From assembly GCA_964409295.1 (NCBI GenBank), contig CAYPCV010000015.1:1-12127 (forward strand): 12,127 bases of DNA. The letters are read 5' to 3'. The notes below the pieces were generated by a model that was not told the DNA's origin, made no database searches, and saw nothing but the letters and a program-made list of their open reading frames with translations. Position 1 is the stretch's first letter. Each line of letters begins with the position of its first letter. The position numbers were made by a program, and so were the translations under genes. This stretch comes from UBA1140 sp964409295 (lineage in GTDB: Bacteria > Campylobacterota > Campylobacteria > Campylobacterales > Sulfurovaceae). This document shows, piece by piece, positions 6,654 to 12,127 of this stretch.

Positions 6654-7235
6654 ATGATAATCAGAAAACTATTTAAATTTGAAAATGCACATGTTGTTCG
6701 TGGATGCTCAACCCAGCGTTGTAGTACAAGTGTTCATGGGCATTCATATAAAGTAGAAGTTTTATTAGAATCAAACTATTTAGACAACGGGCAGATGGTG
6801 TATGATTTTGGTTTAATGAAACAGTACATTAAAGAGCTTATTGATGCTTTTGACCACTCTGTGACCATTTGGTCAGGAGATGATGCTTCGTATATAAATG
6901 ATATGAAAAAACATTCAGCTCGTTGGGTAGAGCTTCCTGTTTCTCCTTCTGCTGAACAGTTTTCTAGGGTTATTTATCTTATGGTAGAACGAGTCTTAGA
7001 GTCTACAGTAATGGTTAATGGCGAACGAGATGTGAAGCTTCATAGTATAATTGTACATGAAACTGAGACAGGATATGCACAGGGTTTCAAAGAAGATGCC
7101 TATAGTAAGTTAATGGGAAGTATAAAATTAACGGATATAATTTTTTCTAAACAGATTCAAATTGAATGGAGTAACACCTCTTTATGGAGTGACTTATTAG
7201 CCTCTAAATTAATGGAAAATCCGAGAAAAGTGTAG
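6654..7235 (+). CDS. queD: 6-carboxy-5,6,7,8-tetrahydropterin synthase QueD
   Basis: QueD turns 7,8-dihydroneopterin triphosphate into 6-carboxytetrahydropterin, the substrate of QueE, in the cytoplasmic queuosine pathway. The zinc ligands are His13 (FENAH), His28 and His30 (VHGHSY). The catalytic cysteine is probably Cys23, four residues before HGH; E. coli QueD has three. A further cysteine, Cys18, lies nearby. Other family motifs are MVYDFG (48-53), DAFDHSV (64-70), PSAEQFSR (98-105) and HETETGYA (135-142). At 193 residues it is much longer than the roughly 120 of E. coli QueD, with an insert at about 71-95 and a C-terminal extension from about 145; I recall similar lengths in other epsilonproteobacteria. 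An AAGG site lies seven bases upstream. It probably shares the Sel1 gene's promoter. Confidence 0.9.
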   Translation: MIIRKLFKFENAHVVRGCSTQRCSTSVHGHSYKVEVLLESNYLDNGQMVYDFGLMKQYIKELIDAFDHSVTIWSGDDASYINDMKKHSARWVELPVSPSAEQFSRVIYLMVERVLESTVMVNGERDVKLHSIIVHETETGYAQGFKEDAYSKLMGSIKLTDIIFSKQIQIEWSNTSLWSDLLASKLMENPRKV

Positions 7236-7258
7236 TATAATTTTGTATAATTTATAAT
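7236..7258 (+). promoter_or_regulatory. Three tandem TATAAT boxes ahead of the cytochrome gene
   Basis: Perfect TATAAT hexamers occur at 7236-7241, 7246-7251 and 7253-7258, in the 38 bases between the queD stop and the cytochrome ATG. The first two would start transcription near 7248 and 7258, ahead of the AAGGA ribosome site (7261-7265). The third would start within that site and is less likely to give useful mRNA. No -35 box is evident. The cytochrome is therefore probably transcribed on its own and strongly. Confidence 0.6.
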
Positions 7259-7273
7259 ACAAGGATATACAAC

Positions 7274-7897
7274 ATGAAAAAACTTACCGTTTTATCAATC
7301 ATTGCAGCGTCTCTATTATTGACAGGATGTGGAGACTCATCAACAGGTGCAGAGGCTAAAGCAGCAAACGAAGCAACACCAGCGACAGCACATGAAGCTC
7401 CAGCAGGACATGAGGCTAAAGCCGAAAAAACTGGCGATAAGAAGTCAACAGTAGAAGAAGCTAAAGAAGCAGCAGCTACAGCAGTAGAAAAAGCAACAGA
7501 AGCAGTGAAAGAAAAAGCTGAAGAGGTAAAAGCAAAAGCTACTTCAAAAGTAGAAGAGGTAAAAGCGAAAGCAACAGAAGTTGTAGATTCAGCAAAAGCA
7601 GCTGTAGCTTCAGCAACAGCTGTAGCAACAGAAGCTGTAGCAGCAGCTACAGGTCCTGATGGTAAAGCTCTTTATGCTAAATGTGCTGGTTGTCACGGTG
7701 CAGATGGTAAAACAGCAGCACTTGGTAAATCAGCAGTTATTGCTGGTCAACCTACAGCTGATTTAGAGACAAAAATTGCTGGTTATAAAGCTGGTACACT
7801 TAATACAAACGGTATGGGTGCATTGATGAAAGGTCAAGTTGCTGGACTTAGCGATGCTGATACTAAAGCAATTGCTTCATATATTTCAGGACTATAA
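7274..7897 (+). CDS. Lipoprotein cytochrome c (c553-type) with helical 11-mer tether
   Basis: This 207-residue protein should be a membrane-anchored periplasmic electron carrier. Residues 1-19 are a lipoprotein signal with lipobox LLTGC, so Cys19 would be lipidated. A low-complexity Ala/Glu/Lys segment (20-126) follows, including six in-register 11-residue repeats (60-125). The C-terminal class I cytochrome domain (about 127-207) has the haem site CAGCH (137-141), with His141 as one axial ligand. Met181 or Met185, in NGMGALMKGQ, would be the other. This domain closely resembles the small soluble c553 of Helicobacter and Campylobacter, which carries electrons from the bc1 complex to terminal oxidases or other reductases. 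Here it would be tethered by a long helix. It has its own promoter region and is followed by a hairpin. Electron partners are unknown. Confidence 0.92.
   Translation: MKKLTVLSIIAASLLLTGCGDSSTGAEAKAANEATPATAHEAPAGHEAKAEKTGDKKSTVEEAKEAAATAVEKATEAVKEKAEEVKAKATSKVEEVKAKATEVVDSAKAAVASATAVATEAVAAATGPDGKALYAKCAGCHGADGKTAALGKSAVIAGQPTADLETKIAGYKAGTLNTNGMGALMKGQVAGLSDADTKAIASYISGL
7451..7648 (+). repeat. Six tandem 33-base (11-codon) repeats in the cytochrome tether
   Basis: Residues 60-125 divide without gaps into units starting at 60, 71, 82, 93, 104 and 115, each beginning with V, A or T. The first five follow roughly (V/A)-(E/D)-(E/K/S)-x-K with alanine-rich remainder; the last is the most diverged. 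The best-kept pair is EEVKAKAT at 83-90 and 94-101 (bases 7520-7543 and 7553-7576), near identical in DNA. An 11-residue period is typical of long helices and right-handed coiled coils such as group 3 LEA proteins. Confidence 0.8.
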
Positions 7898-7904
7898 TTC
7901 CTTG

Positions 7905-7936
7905 TTGGAACGGAAGGTTTTTTCCTCCGTTTCCAA
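7905..7936. terminator. Hairpin between convergent cytochrome and moeA genes
   Basis: TTGGAACGGAAGG (7905-7917) pairs with CCTCCGTTTCCAA (7924-7936) around a TTTTTT loop. The pairing is 6 + 4 + 2 bp with one bulged base on each arm. It lies between the cytochrome stop at 7897 and the moeA stop at 7943, so it can serve either strand. No run of T follows on either side, so it may stabilise the mRNA 3' ends as much as end transcription. Confidence 0.55.
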
Positions 7937-7942
7937 AGAGTA

Positions 7943-9160
7943 TTAATCTCTTATAAAAAAATCTTCTTGTTTTTTACTTTGTAAATCTACTTTTATCGGT
8001 ATCATTTTTACGATTTTATCTTTTTTTAACATACCCATCTCTTTTGTGACAACAATCATTCCATCGGCTTGATTTATAGGTGCTACCATTCCTGGTTTTT
8101 GATTGGAAAGAGGGCTAAAAGAAGCTCCATCCCATTCTCCTAAAATCACAGCCGTTTTTCCTGCTTTAAATTTGTAGTCGTTTGCTATTTTTGTATGAAT
8201 AAGAGGATGATAGAACTTTTTTGTACCTGAAAGCTTTAAAATAGTAGGTTTTACAAACATTTCAAAATTGACCATCGCTGCCAAAGGATTTCCAGGTAAA
8301 TTAATAACAAAACAGTTTTTTAACTTTCCAAAAGTGGTTGGCTTTCCAGGTTTTATATCTACTTTAGAGAACAGAATCTCCATTCCTAGCTCTTGAAATG
8401 CTTGAATCGTAAAATCTTTATCCCCTACTGAAACTCCTCCTGAAGTCAAAATAAGGTCTGCATCATAGGCGTTTTGAACAGACTCTTTTAAAGAGTGTAA
8501 GGTATCTCCTGAAGAGGAGATGTAGGAGACATCACAACCTAGCTCTTTGGCACGAGCATAGAACATTGGTGCATTTGAATTGTAGAGTTGATGTGCTTCT
8601 ATCTTTTCATAGTGGGCTTTTAACTCTTCTCCTGTACTAAAAATAACAACTTTTGGTTTTCGGTATACTTCAATATGTGTAATTCCCTGTGAGCTAAGTA
8701 GAGCCAAGGTATAAGCAGTGATTTTTGTATTGGTTTCTAAAAAAACTTTTCCACTTTTGATGTCTTCGCCTTTCCATCGAATCATCATGTTCTTCTTAAT
8801 ATTTTGGGGTAGGGTAATACCATCTTTATGAACTTCTACATCTTCAATGGGAACAATTGCCTCACAGCCATTTGGGATAGGAGCTCCCGTCATAATTTTG
8901 ACTACTTCGCCTTGGCTAAATGCCTCTTGGGCTTGGTCTCCTGCATAGGTAATCTCTTTTATTTTTACACGTTTTCCAGAATCACTGACTTTGACAGCAT
9001 AGCCATCCATCGCTGAATTATCGAACCTTGGTAAATCAAAAGATGCCTTGTACTCTTGGGAAACGATTGACCCAATAGACTCTTCTATTGGGATGATGTG
9101 TCTACTCTTCTTTTTAATGTTACTATATATAATCTCTAATGCGTCATTAATGCTAACCAT
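7943..9160 (-). CDS. moeA: Molybdopterin molybdenumtransferase MoeA
   Basis: MoeA inserts molybdenum (or tungsten) into adenylylated molybdopterin, the last general step of cofactor synthesis, in the cytoplasm. The length, 405 residues, is standard. DLPRFDNSAMDGYA (42-55) is the classic N-terminal signature. IMTGAPIP (89-96) belongs to domain II. STGEEL (175-180), TSGGVSVGDKDF (239-250) and NLPGNPLAAMVNFE (287-300) form the MogA-like active-site domain, and a small C-terminal beta domain follows (about 315-390). It starts at the ATG at 9160 with AAGG seven bases upstream. A divergent promoter region is shared with the membrane-protein gene. moaA lies 5 kb away on the other strand and the remaining moa/mog genes are not in the window. 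The need for Moco fits enzymes such as nitrate or formate oxidoreductases elsewhere in the genome. Confidence 0.96.
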   Translation of the reverse strand: MVSINDALEIIYSNIKKKSRHIIPIEESIGSIVSQEYKASFDLPRFDNSAMDGYAVKVSDSGKRVKIKEITYAGDQAQEAFSQGEVVKIMTGAPIPNGCEAIVPIEDVEVHKDGITLPQNIKKNMMIRWKGEDIKSGKVFLETNTKITAYTLALLSSQGITHIEVYRKPKVVIFSTGEELKAHYEKIEAHQLYNSNAPMFYARAKELGCDVSYISSSGDTLHSLKESVQNAYDADLILTSGGVSVGDKDFTIQAFQELGMEILFSKVDIKPGKPTTFGKLKNCFVINLPGNPLAAMVNFEMFVKPTILKLSGTKKFYHPLIHTKIANDYKFKAGKTAVILGEWDGASFSPLSNQKPGMVAPINQADGMIVVTKEMGMLKKDKIVKMIPIKVDLQSKKQEDFFIRD

Positions 9161-9187
9161 AAATATACCTTATAATTTTATCAAACT

Positions 9188-9193
9188 ATTATA
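9188..9193 (-). promoter_or_regulatory. -10 box for moeA
   Basis: On the - strand this reads TATAAT and lies 27 bases before the moeA ATG, predicting a start near 9181. It forms the left half of the 13-bp palindrome ATTATAGTATAAT (9188-9200), whose right half is the -10 box of the divergent gene. Confidence 0.5.
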
Positions 9194-9194
9194 G

Positions 9195-9200
9195 TATAAT
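9195..9200 (+). promoter_or_regulatory. -10 box for the membrane-protein/rsmE operon
   Basis: TATAAT on the + strand predicts transcription from about 9207 and a leader near 46 bases, ending in the AAGGA ribosome site at 9242-9246. It is one base away from the opposing moeA -10 box, so polymerases could not occupy both at once. Confidence 0.55.
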
Positions 9201-9252
9201 TCGTGTAAAATAAAATAGGTTTATATCAAAATAAATCTATAAAGGATTATAG

Positions 9253-9684
9253 ATGTTTGGCGAATTTACAGAGATGATTGTCTATCATGCAGTTTTATTA
9301 AAAGCAATGTTAGGGGTATTAGTTATTGGTATGATTATCCCTTTTTTAAGTTCAGAGTGTTCTAAAACTATAAAACGTATGCGTATTTATATGTTTGTCT
9401 CTCACGGTCTTATTACAATGATAGCCTTTACAGGATTGATTGCTCTTATATTTGCAAAGATGGATTTGAGCATGGATATTATCATTATGATTGTGGCATT
9501 CTTGGTAATGATAATGGTAGAAGTTTTAAAATATAAAAAGATTTTAAAAGCAGGAACTACAGAAGGCTGTGCAAAAAAAGCTAAAACTTCAGCTATTGTT
9601 TTTACACTTATCAATATTGCTATTATTGCAGGATTAGTGGTGTATAAAATTATGGAAGTAAAAAGTGCAATACCTACAACATAA
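9253..9684 (+). CDS. Four-helix inner-membrane protein of unknown function
   Basis: The 143 residues contain four predicted membrane helices at about 8-33, 46-68, 74-92 and 112-133. Short basic loops (KTIKRMR at 38-44, KYKKILK at 93-99, KKAK at 108-111) suggest which ends face the cytoplasm. Histidines occur at the start of helix 1 (His12) and in helix 2 (His51); paired membrane histidines can bind haem or metal, but nothing else supports that here. Cys36 and Cys106 are in loops. I do not recognise a named family, though proteins of this size and layout are common in epsilonproteobacteria. A clear AAGGA site precedes the ATG. The 3' end overlaps rsmE by 20 bases, so the two are translationally linked, which need not mean a shared function. 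Confidence 0.85.
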   Translation: MFGEFTEMIVYHAVLLKAMLGVLVIGMIIPFLSSECSKTIKRMRIYMFVSHGLITMIAFTGLIALIFAKMDLSMDIIIMIVAFLVMIMVEVLKYKKILKAGTTEGCAKKAKTSAIVFTLINIAIIAGLVVYKIMEVKSAIPTT

Positions 9685-10333
9685 TGAAGCAGGAGTCTCA
9701 TCGCTTATTTTAACAGGCGATGAGCATCGTTATATCTTCAAAGTTCGCCGTCATAGAGCGGGCGAAATAATTGCTCTTCGTAATCTTTTGGATGAACAAA
9801 TTTATTTTTATAAAATATGCTCACTAGATAAAAAACAAGCTCATTTAGAACTAGAAAAATCAGAAATATTAACAGTAAAAGCAAAGAGAAATCTACATAT
9901 TGCATGGTGTGTTATTGACCCAAAAAGTGTTGAAAAAGCACTGCCTACACTTAACGAAATAGGGGTTGATAAAATTACCTTTATCTACTGTTCTCGTTCC
10001 CAAAAATCATTTAAATTTGATTTTAAACGTTTAGAAAAAATCTTAGTAAACTCTTCGCAACAGTCAGGAAGAAGTAGCCTTATGAAACTTGAAACGTCTA
10101 ACTCTTTAGAAAAATTTTTAGAAGAATACCCCCAAACCGTTATGCTTAATTTTTCAGAGACTTTTTTAGAACAAGATTCTAATATTGATACGGTTTTAAT
10201 TGGTTGCGAAGGTGGATTTACCGATGAAGAGATAGAGCTATTTGATTTTAGCAATATTATGGGATTAGATACCCCTCTAATTTTAAAGAGTGAATCGGCT
10301 GTTTGTGCTGTAGGTTCTAAACTTTTATTATAA
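9665..10333 (+). CDS. rsmE: 16S rRNA (uracil-1498-N3)-methyltransferase RsmE
   Basis: RsmE methylates N3 of U1498 in 16S rRNA near the decoding site, using SAM bound in a SPOUT-family knot. It has 222 residues: an N-terminal PUA-like domain (about 1-70, with GDEHRYIFKVRRHR at 18-31) and a knotted methyltransferase domain. SSQQSGR (130-136) matches the family's EQSxR motif. GCEGGFTDEE (180-189) is the SAM loop, usually GPEGG, with Cys replacing Pro. LILKSESAVCAV (205-216) is the knot-closing segment, where Ser-Glu-Ser-Ala replaces the more common R-x-E-T-A. The start is GTG at 9665, chosen because translation from it gives the expected N-terminus and GGAAG lies six bases upstream inside the overlapped gene. 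Homologues in related genera, as I recall, share these changes. Confidence 0.93.
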   Translation: MQYLQHNEAGVSSLILTGDEHRYIFKVRRHRAGEIIALRNLLDEQIYFYKICSLDKKQAHLELEKSEILTVKAKRNLHIAWCVIDPKSVEKALPTLNEIGVDKITFIYCSRSQKSFKFDFKRLEKILVNSSQQSGRSSLMKLETSNSLEKFLEEYPQTVMLNFSETFLEQDSNIDTVLIGCEGGFTDEEIELFDFSNIMGLDTPLILKSESAVCAVGSKLLL

Positions 10334-10334
10334 A
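10329..10334 (+). promoter_or_regulatory. Possible -10 box for the antiporter gene
   Basis: TATAAA at the rsmE stop would start transcription near 10341 and give a leader of about 50 bases holding the whole hairpin at 10354-10390. A rival, TAAAAT at 10357-10362, would start near 10369 and leave out the hairpin's left arm. Sequence alone does not decide between them or exclude read-through from rsmE. Confidence 0.3.
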
Positions 10335-10353
10335 CTTAATCATAGTGACAAAA

Positions 10354-10390
10354 GGCTAAAATACTTTAATTTTACATTAAGGTATTAGCC
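10354..10390 (+). promoter_or_regulatory. Leader hairpin that buries the antiporter ribosome site
   Basis: The left arm GGCTAAAATACTTTAA (10354-10369) and right arm TTAAGGTATTAGCC (10377-10390) flank a 7-base loop. In RNA they form 6 bp (GGCUAA/UUAGCC), a two-base AA bulge, then 8 bp including one G-U. The right arm holds the Shine-Dalgarno bases AAGG (10379-10382) and ends one base before the ATG at 10391. Folding would block ribosome binding, so it is a candidate translational switch; as DNA it could instead be an operator. Confidence 0.5.
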
Positions 10391-11731
10391 ATGATATTAA
10401 CACTTTTAGCTCTTCTTACCATACTTTTTATCTCTATTGAGCTTCAAAAATATTTTAAAATTCCTTCTCCTATTAGTTTAATAGGGCTAAGTTATGCTTT
10501 TTATTATCTCTTTCCCTCGATGATTCTCTTTTCAGAAGAGACCTTTGCTGAGTTGGTGCTTTTTTTAATTCCAATTCTTATCGCTGCTGACGCACTGCAA
10601 CTAAAACTTGAAGATTTAAAAAAGAACGCTTTAAGCCTTCTCTATCTAGCTCTTTTCTCGGTAGCCATTTCTGTTGCTTTTGGTATCTTTTCAGCCCATA
10701 CTTTTTTTGCAGAATACAATTTAAGTACAGGGGCGATTATTGCTCTGTTCGCTATGGTTCTAGCCACTGACCCAGTCTCTGTTGTTTCTGTATTTTCCAG
10801 TTTTAAAGTACCTCACAAATTAGCGATTTTAGCCGAAGGAGAGTCCCTTTTTAACGATGCTACAGCCTTAATTATCTTTATGTTTATAGCCATTCCGATG
10901 ATGAATGGAATTCAAATTGGTGCGTTAGATATTGCGATTGTTTCGTTAAAAGTTATCTCTATATCGGTCGTAATTGGTCTTGTTGTCGGTTTTATAGGAG
11001 TATTTCTGATGCGTTTAACTTCTGACCCTATGAGTGAATTGGTGCTTATTTTACTTACAGCTTATGGGGCATTTGAAGTAGCCGAGCATTGGCATATGGC
11101 AGGATTGTTGGCTGTTATTGTAGCGATTATTACGCTCAATACCATGACACAAAAATCGTTTGATGACAAAGAGAGACGTGTAATTAAAGCCAAAAATATT
11201 GTAAACCGTGCCAACCAAAGTAAAAAAGTTTTTTCATCAGGTTTTATTAGTGGCATCACACGAAAATTAAGTTCTGATGTGAGTAGTATAGAGCGTCATA
11301 AACAGAATCTAAACTATGTAGCCGTTTTAGCTCTTCTTGCCAATACATTCTTGTTTATGTCAATGGCGAGTATTGTCCATATTGATTTACTTTTAAAATA
11401 TCAGACAGAAATATTATTGATGTTTGCTATTACTACGGTTATTAGAGCCTTTATGATGGGAACGTTTGCTCTTGTTTCAAACATGACTAAAAAAATGACC
11501 GATATTGGTATTCGTTGGTGGTCGGTTCTTCTTTTTGCAGGAATTAAAGGTGGACTCTCTATAGTTATGCTTCAAATGCTTCCAAAAGGTTTTGAACACA
11601 AAGAGATGTTTGACGCGATTGTCATTGGGGTTATTCTTTTATCAACAGTAGTTTATGCTTTAGTATTAGTTGGGCTTATTATGGGAAATAAAAAATCTTT
11701 TGATAAAGAGGTAGATGCAGAGGTACATTAA
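10391..11731 (+). CDS. Na+/H+ antiporter, CPA1 (NhaP/NHE-like) family
   Basis: This 446-residue inner-membrane protein exchanges Na+ (possibly K+ or Li+) for H+, supporting pH and salt balance. About 12 membrane helices are apparent. The ion-binding core is clear: ATDPVSV (125-131) and EGESLFNDATAL (149-160), whose Asn155-Asp156 pair is typical of the electroneutral CPA1 branch. AGIKGGLS (383-390) matches the conserved GLRGA-type helix, with Lys386 in the place of the usual Arg. A hydrophilic segment of about 55 residues (252-306), rich in Lys, Arg and Ser, separates helices and would be a cytoplasmic loop; it may have a regulatory role. No long C-terminal domain is present. The exact ion cannot be read. 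The 57-base gap after rsmE contains the hairpin that covers the ribosome site. Confidence 0.9.
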   Translation: MILTLLALLTILFISIELQKYFKIPSPISLIGLSYAFYYLFPSMILFSEETFAELVLFLIPILIAADALQLKLEDLKKNALSLLYLALFSVAISVAFGIFSAHTFFAEYNLSTGAIIALFAMVLATDPVSVVSVFSSFKVPHKLAILAEGESLFNDATALIIFMFIAIPMMNGIQIGALDIAIVSLKVISISVVIGLVVGFIGVFLMRLTSDPMSELVLILLTAYGAFEVAEHWHMAGLLAVIVAIITLNTMTQKSFDDKERRVIKAKNIVNRANQSKKVFSSGFISGITRKLSSDVSSIERHKQNLNYVAVLALLANTFLFMSMASIVHIDLLLKYQTEILLMFAITTVIRAFMMGTFALVSNMTKKMTDIGIRWWSVLLFAGIKGGLSIVMLQMLPKGFEHKEMFDAIVIGVILLSTVVYALVLVGLIMGNKKSFDKEVDAEVH

Positions 11732-11810
11732 AGACTCATAGTTGCTCTATAATCTTTTTCATAAGTTTTACTTGGGTATTAATATACTCGATTTTAATGT
11801 AAATAGATTA

Positions 11811-11844
11811 AAAACTATTTTCATTGGCTATAAATCATAGTTTT
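11811..11844. repeat. 8-bp perfect inverted repeat before the sensor gene
   Basis: AAAACTAT (11811-11818) and ATAGTTTT (11837-11844) are exact inverted copies 18 bases apart, ending just where the candidate extended -10 box begins. The spacing between arm centres, 26 bases, is between two and three DNA turns, so a dimeric regulator site is possible. Chance is also plausible in such AT-rich DNA. The rest of the gap 11732-11858 is AT-rich with no gene that I can see. Confidence 0.3.
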
Positions 11845-11852
11845 GATATAGT
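11844..11852 (+). promoter_or_regulatory. Extended -10 box for the sensor gene, possibly leaderless
   Basis: TG-A-TATAGT matches the extended -10 form TGnTATAAT. The hexamer ends at 11852, so transcription would begin about six to seven bases on, at or next to the A of the ATG at 11859. No Shine-Dalgarno sequence precedes that ATG, which fits a leaderless mRNA. Confidence 0.4.
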
Positions 11853-11858
11853 TATTCT

Positions 11859-12127
11859 ATGAAACGTATCTCAAATGTCTATCTTGGTTCGGTTTTTATT
11901 GTTCTTCTCGGTCTGTCGCTCTCTATCCTTTTTTTTTTAAAAGAGAGTCAAAAAGATAAGATAGAAGCTTTAAGTCGGCATATTCTTGATGATTTTCAAA
12001 AAGATTTGGCATACGAAAATTCTGATTTACTTACCTTTTCGTTGGGGCTTTCTGAAGATGGAGCATTAAAAAATGCACTGCTTTCTGACGATGAGGAGGG
12101 AGCATATAGTATTTTGAGTGCCATCTC
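11859..12127 (+). CDS. Membrane sensor/signalling protein, N-terminal part (3' end outside window)
   Basis: Only the first 89 codons are visible. A short basic start (MKR) leads into a membrane helix at about 8-27, then a charged segment KESQKDK (28-34) and what appears to be the beginning of a periplasmic sensor domain. This starts with a helix (35-60) and contains SEDGALKNALLSDDEEGAY (65-83). The layout, an N-terminal membrane anchor followed by a Cache-like extracytoplasmic domain, is that of histidine kinases, diguanylate cyclases/phosphodiesterases or chemoreceptors; the output domain is off the window. Stretches like SEDGALKNALL occur, as I recall, in Cache-type sensor proteins of Sulfurimonas relatives. 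An in-frame stop (TGA at 11844-11846) rules out an upstream start. No ribosome site is seen before the ATG. Confidence 0.7.
   Translation, partial: MKRISNVYLGSVFIVLLGLSLSILFFLKESQKDKIEALSRHILDDFQKDLAYENSDLLTFSLGLSEDGALKNALLSDDEEGAYSILSAI

Noticed and set aside
8828..9016. 62-codon + frame inside moeA, and 65- to 89-codon - frames inside rsmE and the antiporter gene
   Set aside because: All lie inside conserved genes on the opposite strand, and none shows a motif or a start signal.
9402..9701. 99-codon open frame on the - strand across the membrane-protein gene
   Set aside because: Its hydrophobic run mirrors the membrane helices coded on the + strand; the + gene has the AAGGA site, the promoter and the overlap with rsmE.
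11732..11765. A terminator after the antiporter gene (ATAG ... CTAT then CTTTTT)
   Set aside because: The stem is only 4 bp, too short to call, although the following T run is suggestive.

Overview
The window looks like chromosome from an epsilonproteobacterium (Campylobacterota), most like a free-living Sulfurimonas/Sulfurovum/Arcobacter-type organism. The grounds are the low G+C content, dense gene packing with very short gaps, the short (407-residue) Pgi, the lineage-typical forms of QueE, QueD and RsmE, and a c553-type cytochrome. Promoters show clear TATAAT-like -10 boxes but no convincing -35 boxes, which also fits that group. This assignment is by recognition; no search was run. No rRNA, tRNA, CRISPR array, insertion sequence or prophage was seen, and no gene-free stretch exceeds about 130 bases.

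Region 1 (1-3796, all +). It holds the 3' part of a phosphomannomutase/phosphoglucomutase gene, then pgi one base later, so two enzymes of hexose-phosphate interconversion sit together. After a 63-base gap come moaA (first step of molybdenum cofactor synthesis) and queE (7-carboxy-7-deazaguanine synthase, queuosine path), joined by a TAATG overlap. Both are radical SAM enzymes.

Region 2 (3797-6653) separates queE from its pathway partner queD. It contains a PD-(D/E)XK nuclease-like gene that overlaps a small exported helix-hairpin-helix (ComEA-like) gene. A convergent gene for an exported thioredoxin-fold-like protein follows, then a cytoplasmic Sel1-repeat gene that leads into queD with a 9-base gap.

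Region 3 (6654-9160) holds queD, then a lipoprotein cytochrome c whose haem domain is held off the membrane by six 11-residue helical repeats, then moeA on the opposite strand. Hairpins lie between the convergent gene pairs at 5359-5379 and 7905-7936.

Region 4 (9161-12127). A 13-bp palindrome holds two back-to-back -10 boxes, driving moeA leftward and a four-helix membrane protein gene plus rsmE rightward. Next is a CPA1-type Na+/H+ antiporter gene whose Shine-Dalgarno site lies inside a predicted hairpin ending at the start codon. Last is the 5' end of a membrane sensor gene that may be transcribed as a leaderless mRNA.

Most genes are housekeeping. The items most worth a second look are the nuclease/HhH pair, the 11-mer cytochrome tether, the antiporter leader hairpin, the palindromic divergent promoter and the expanded cluster loop in QueE. 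I found no clear complete new defence or mobile system.
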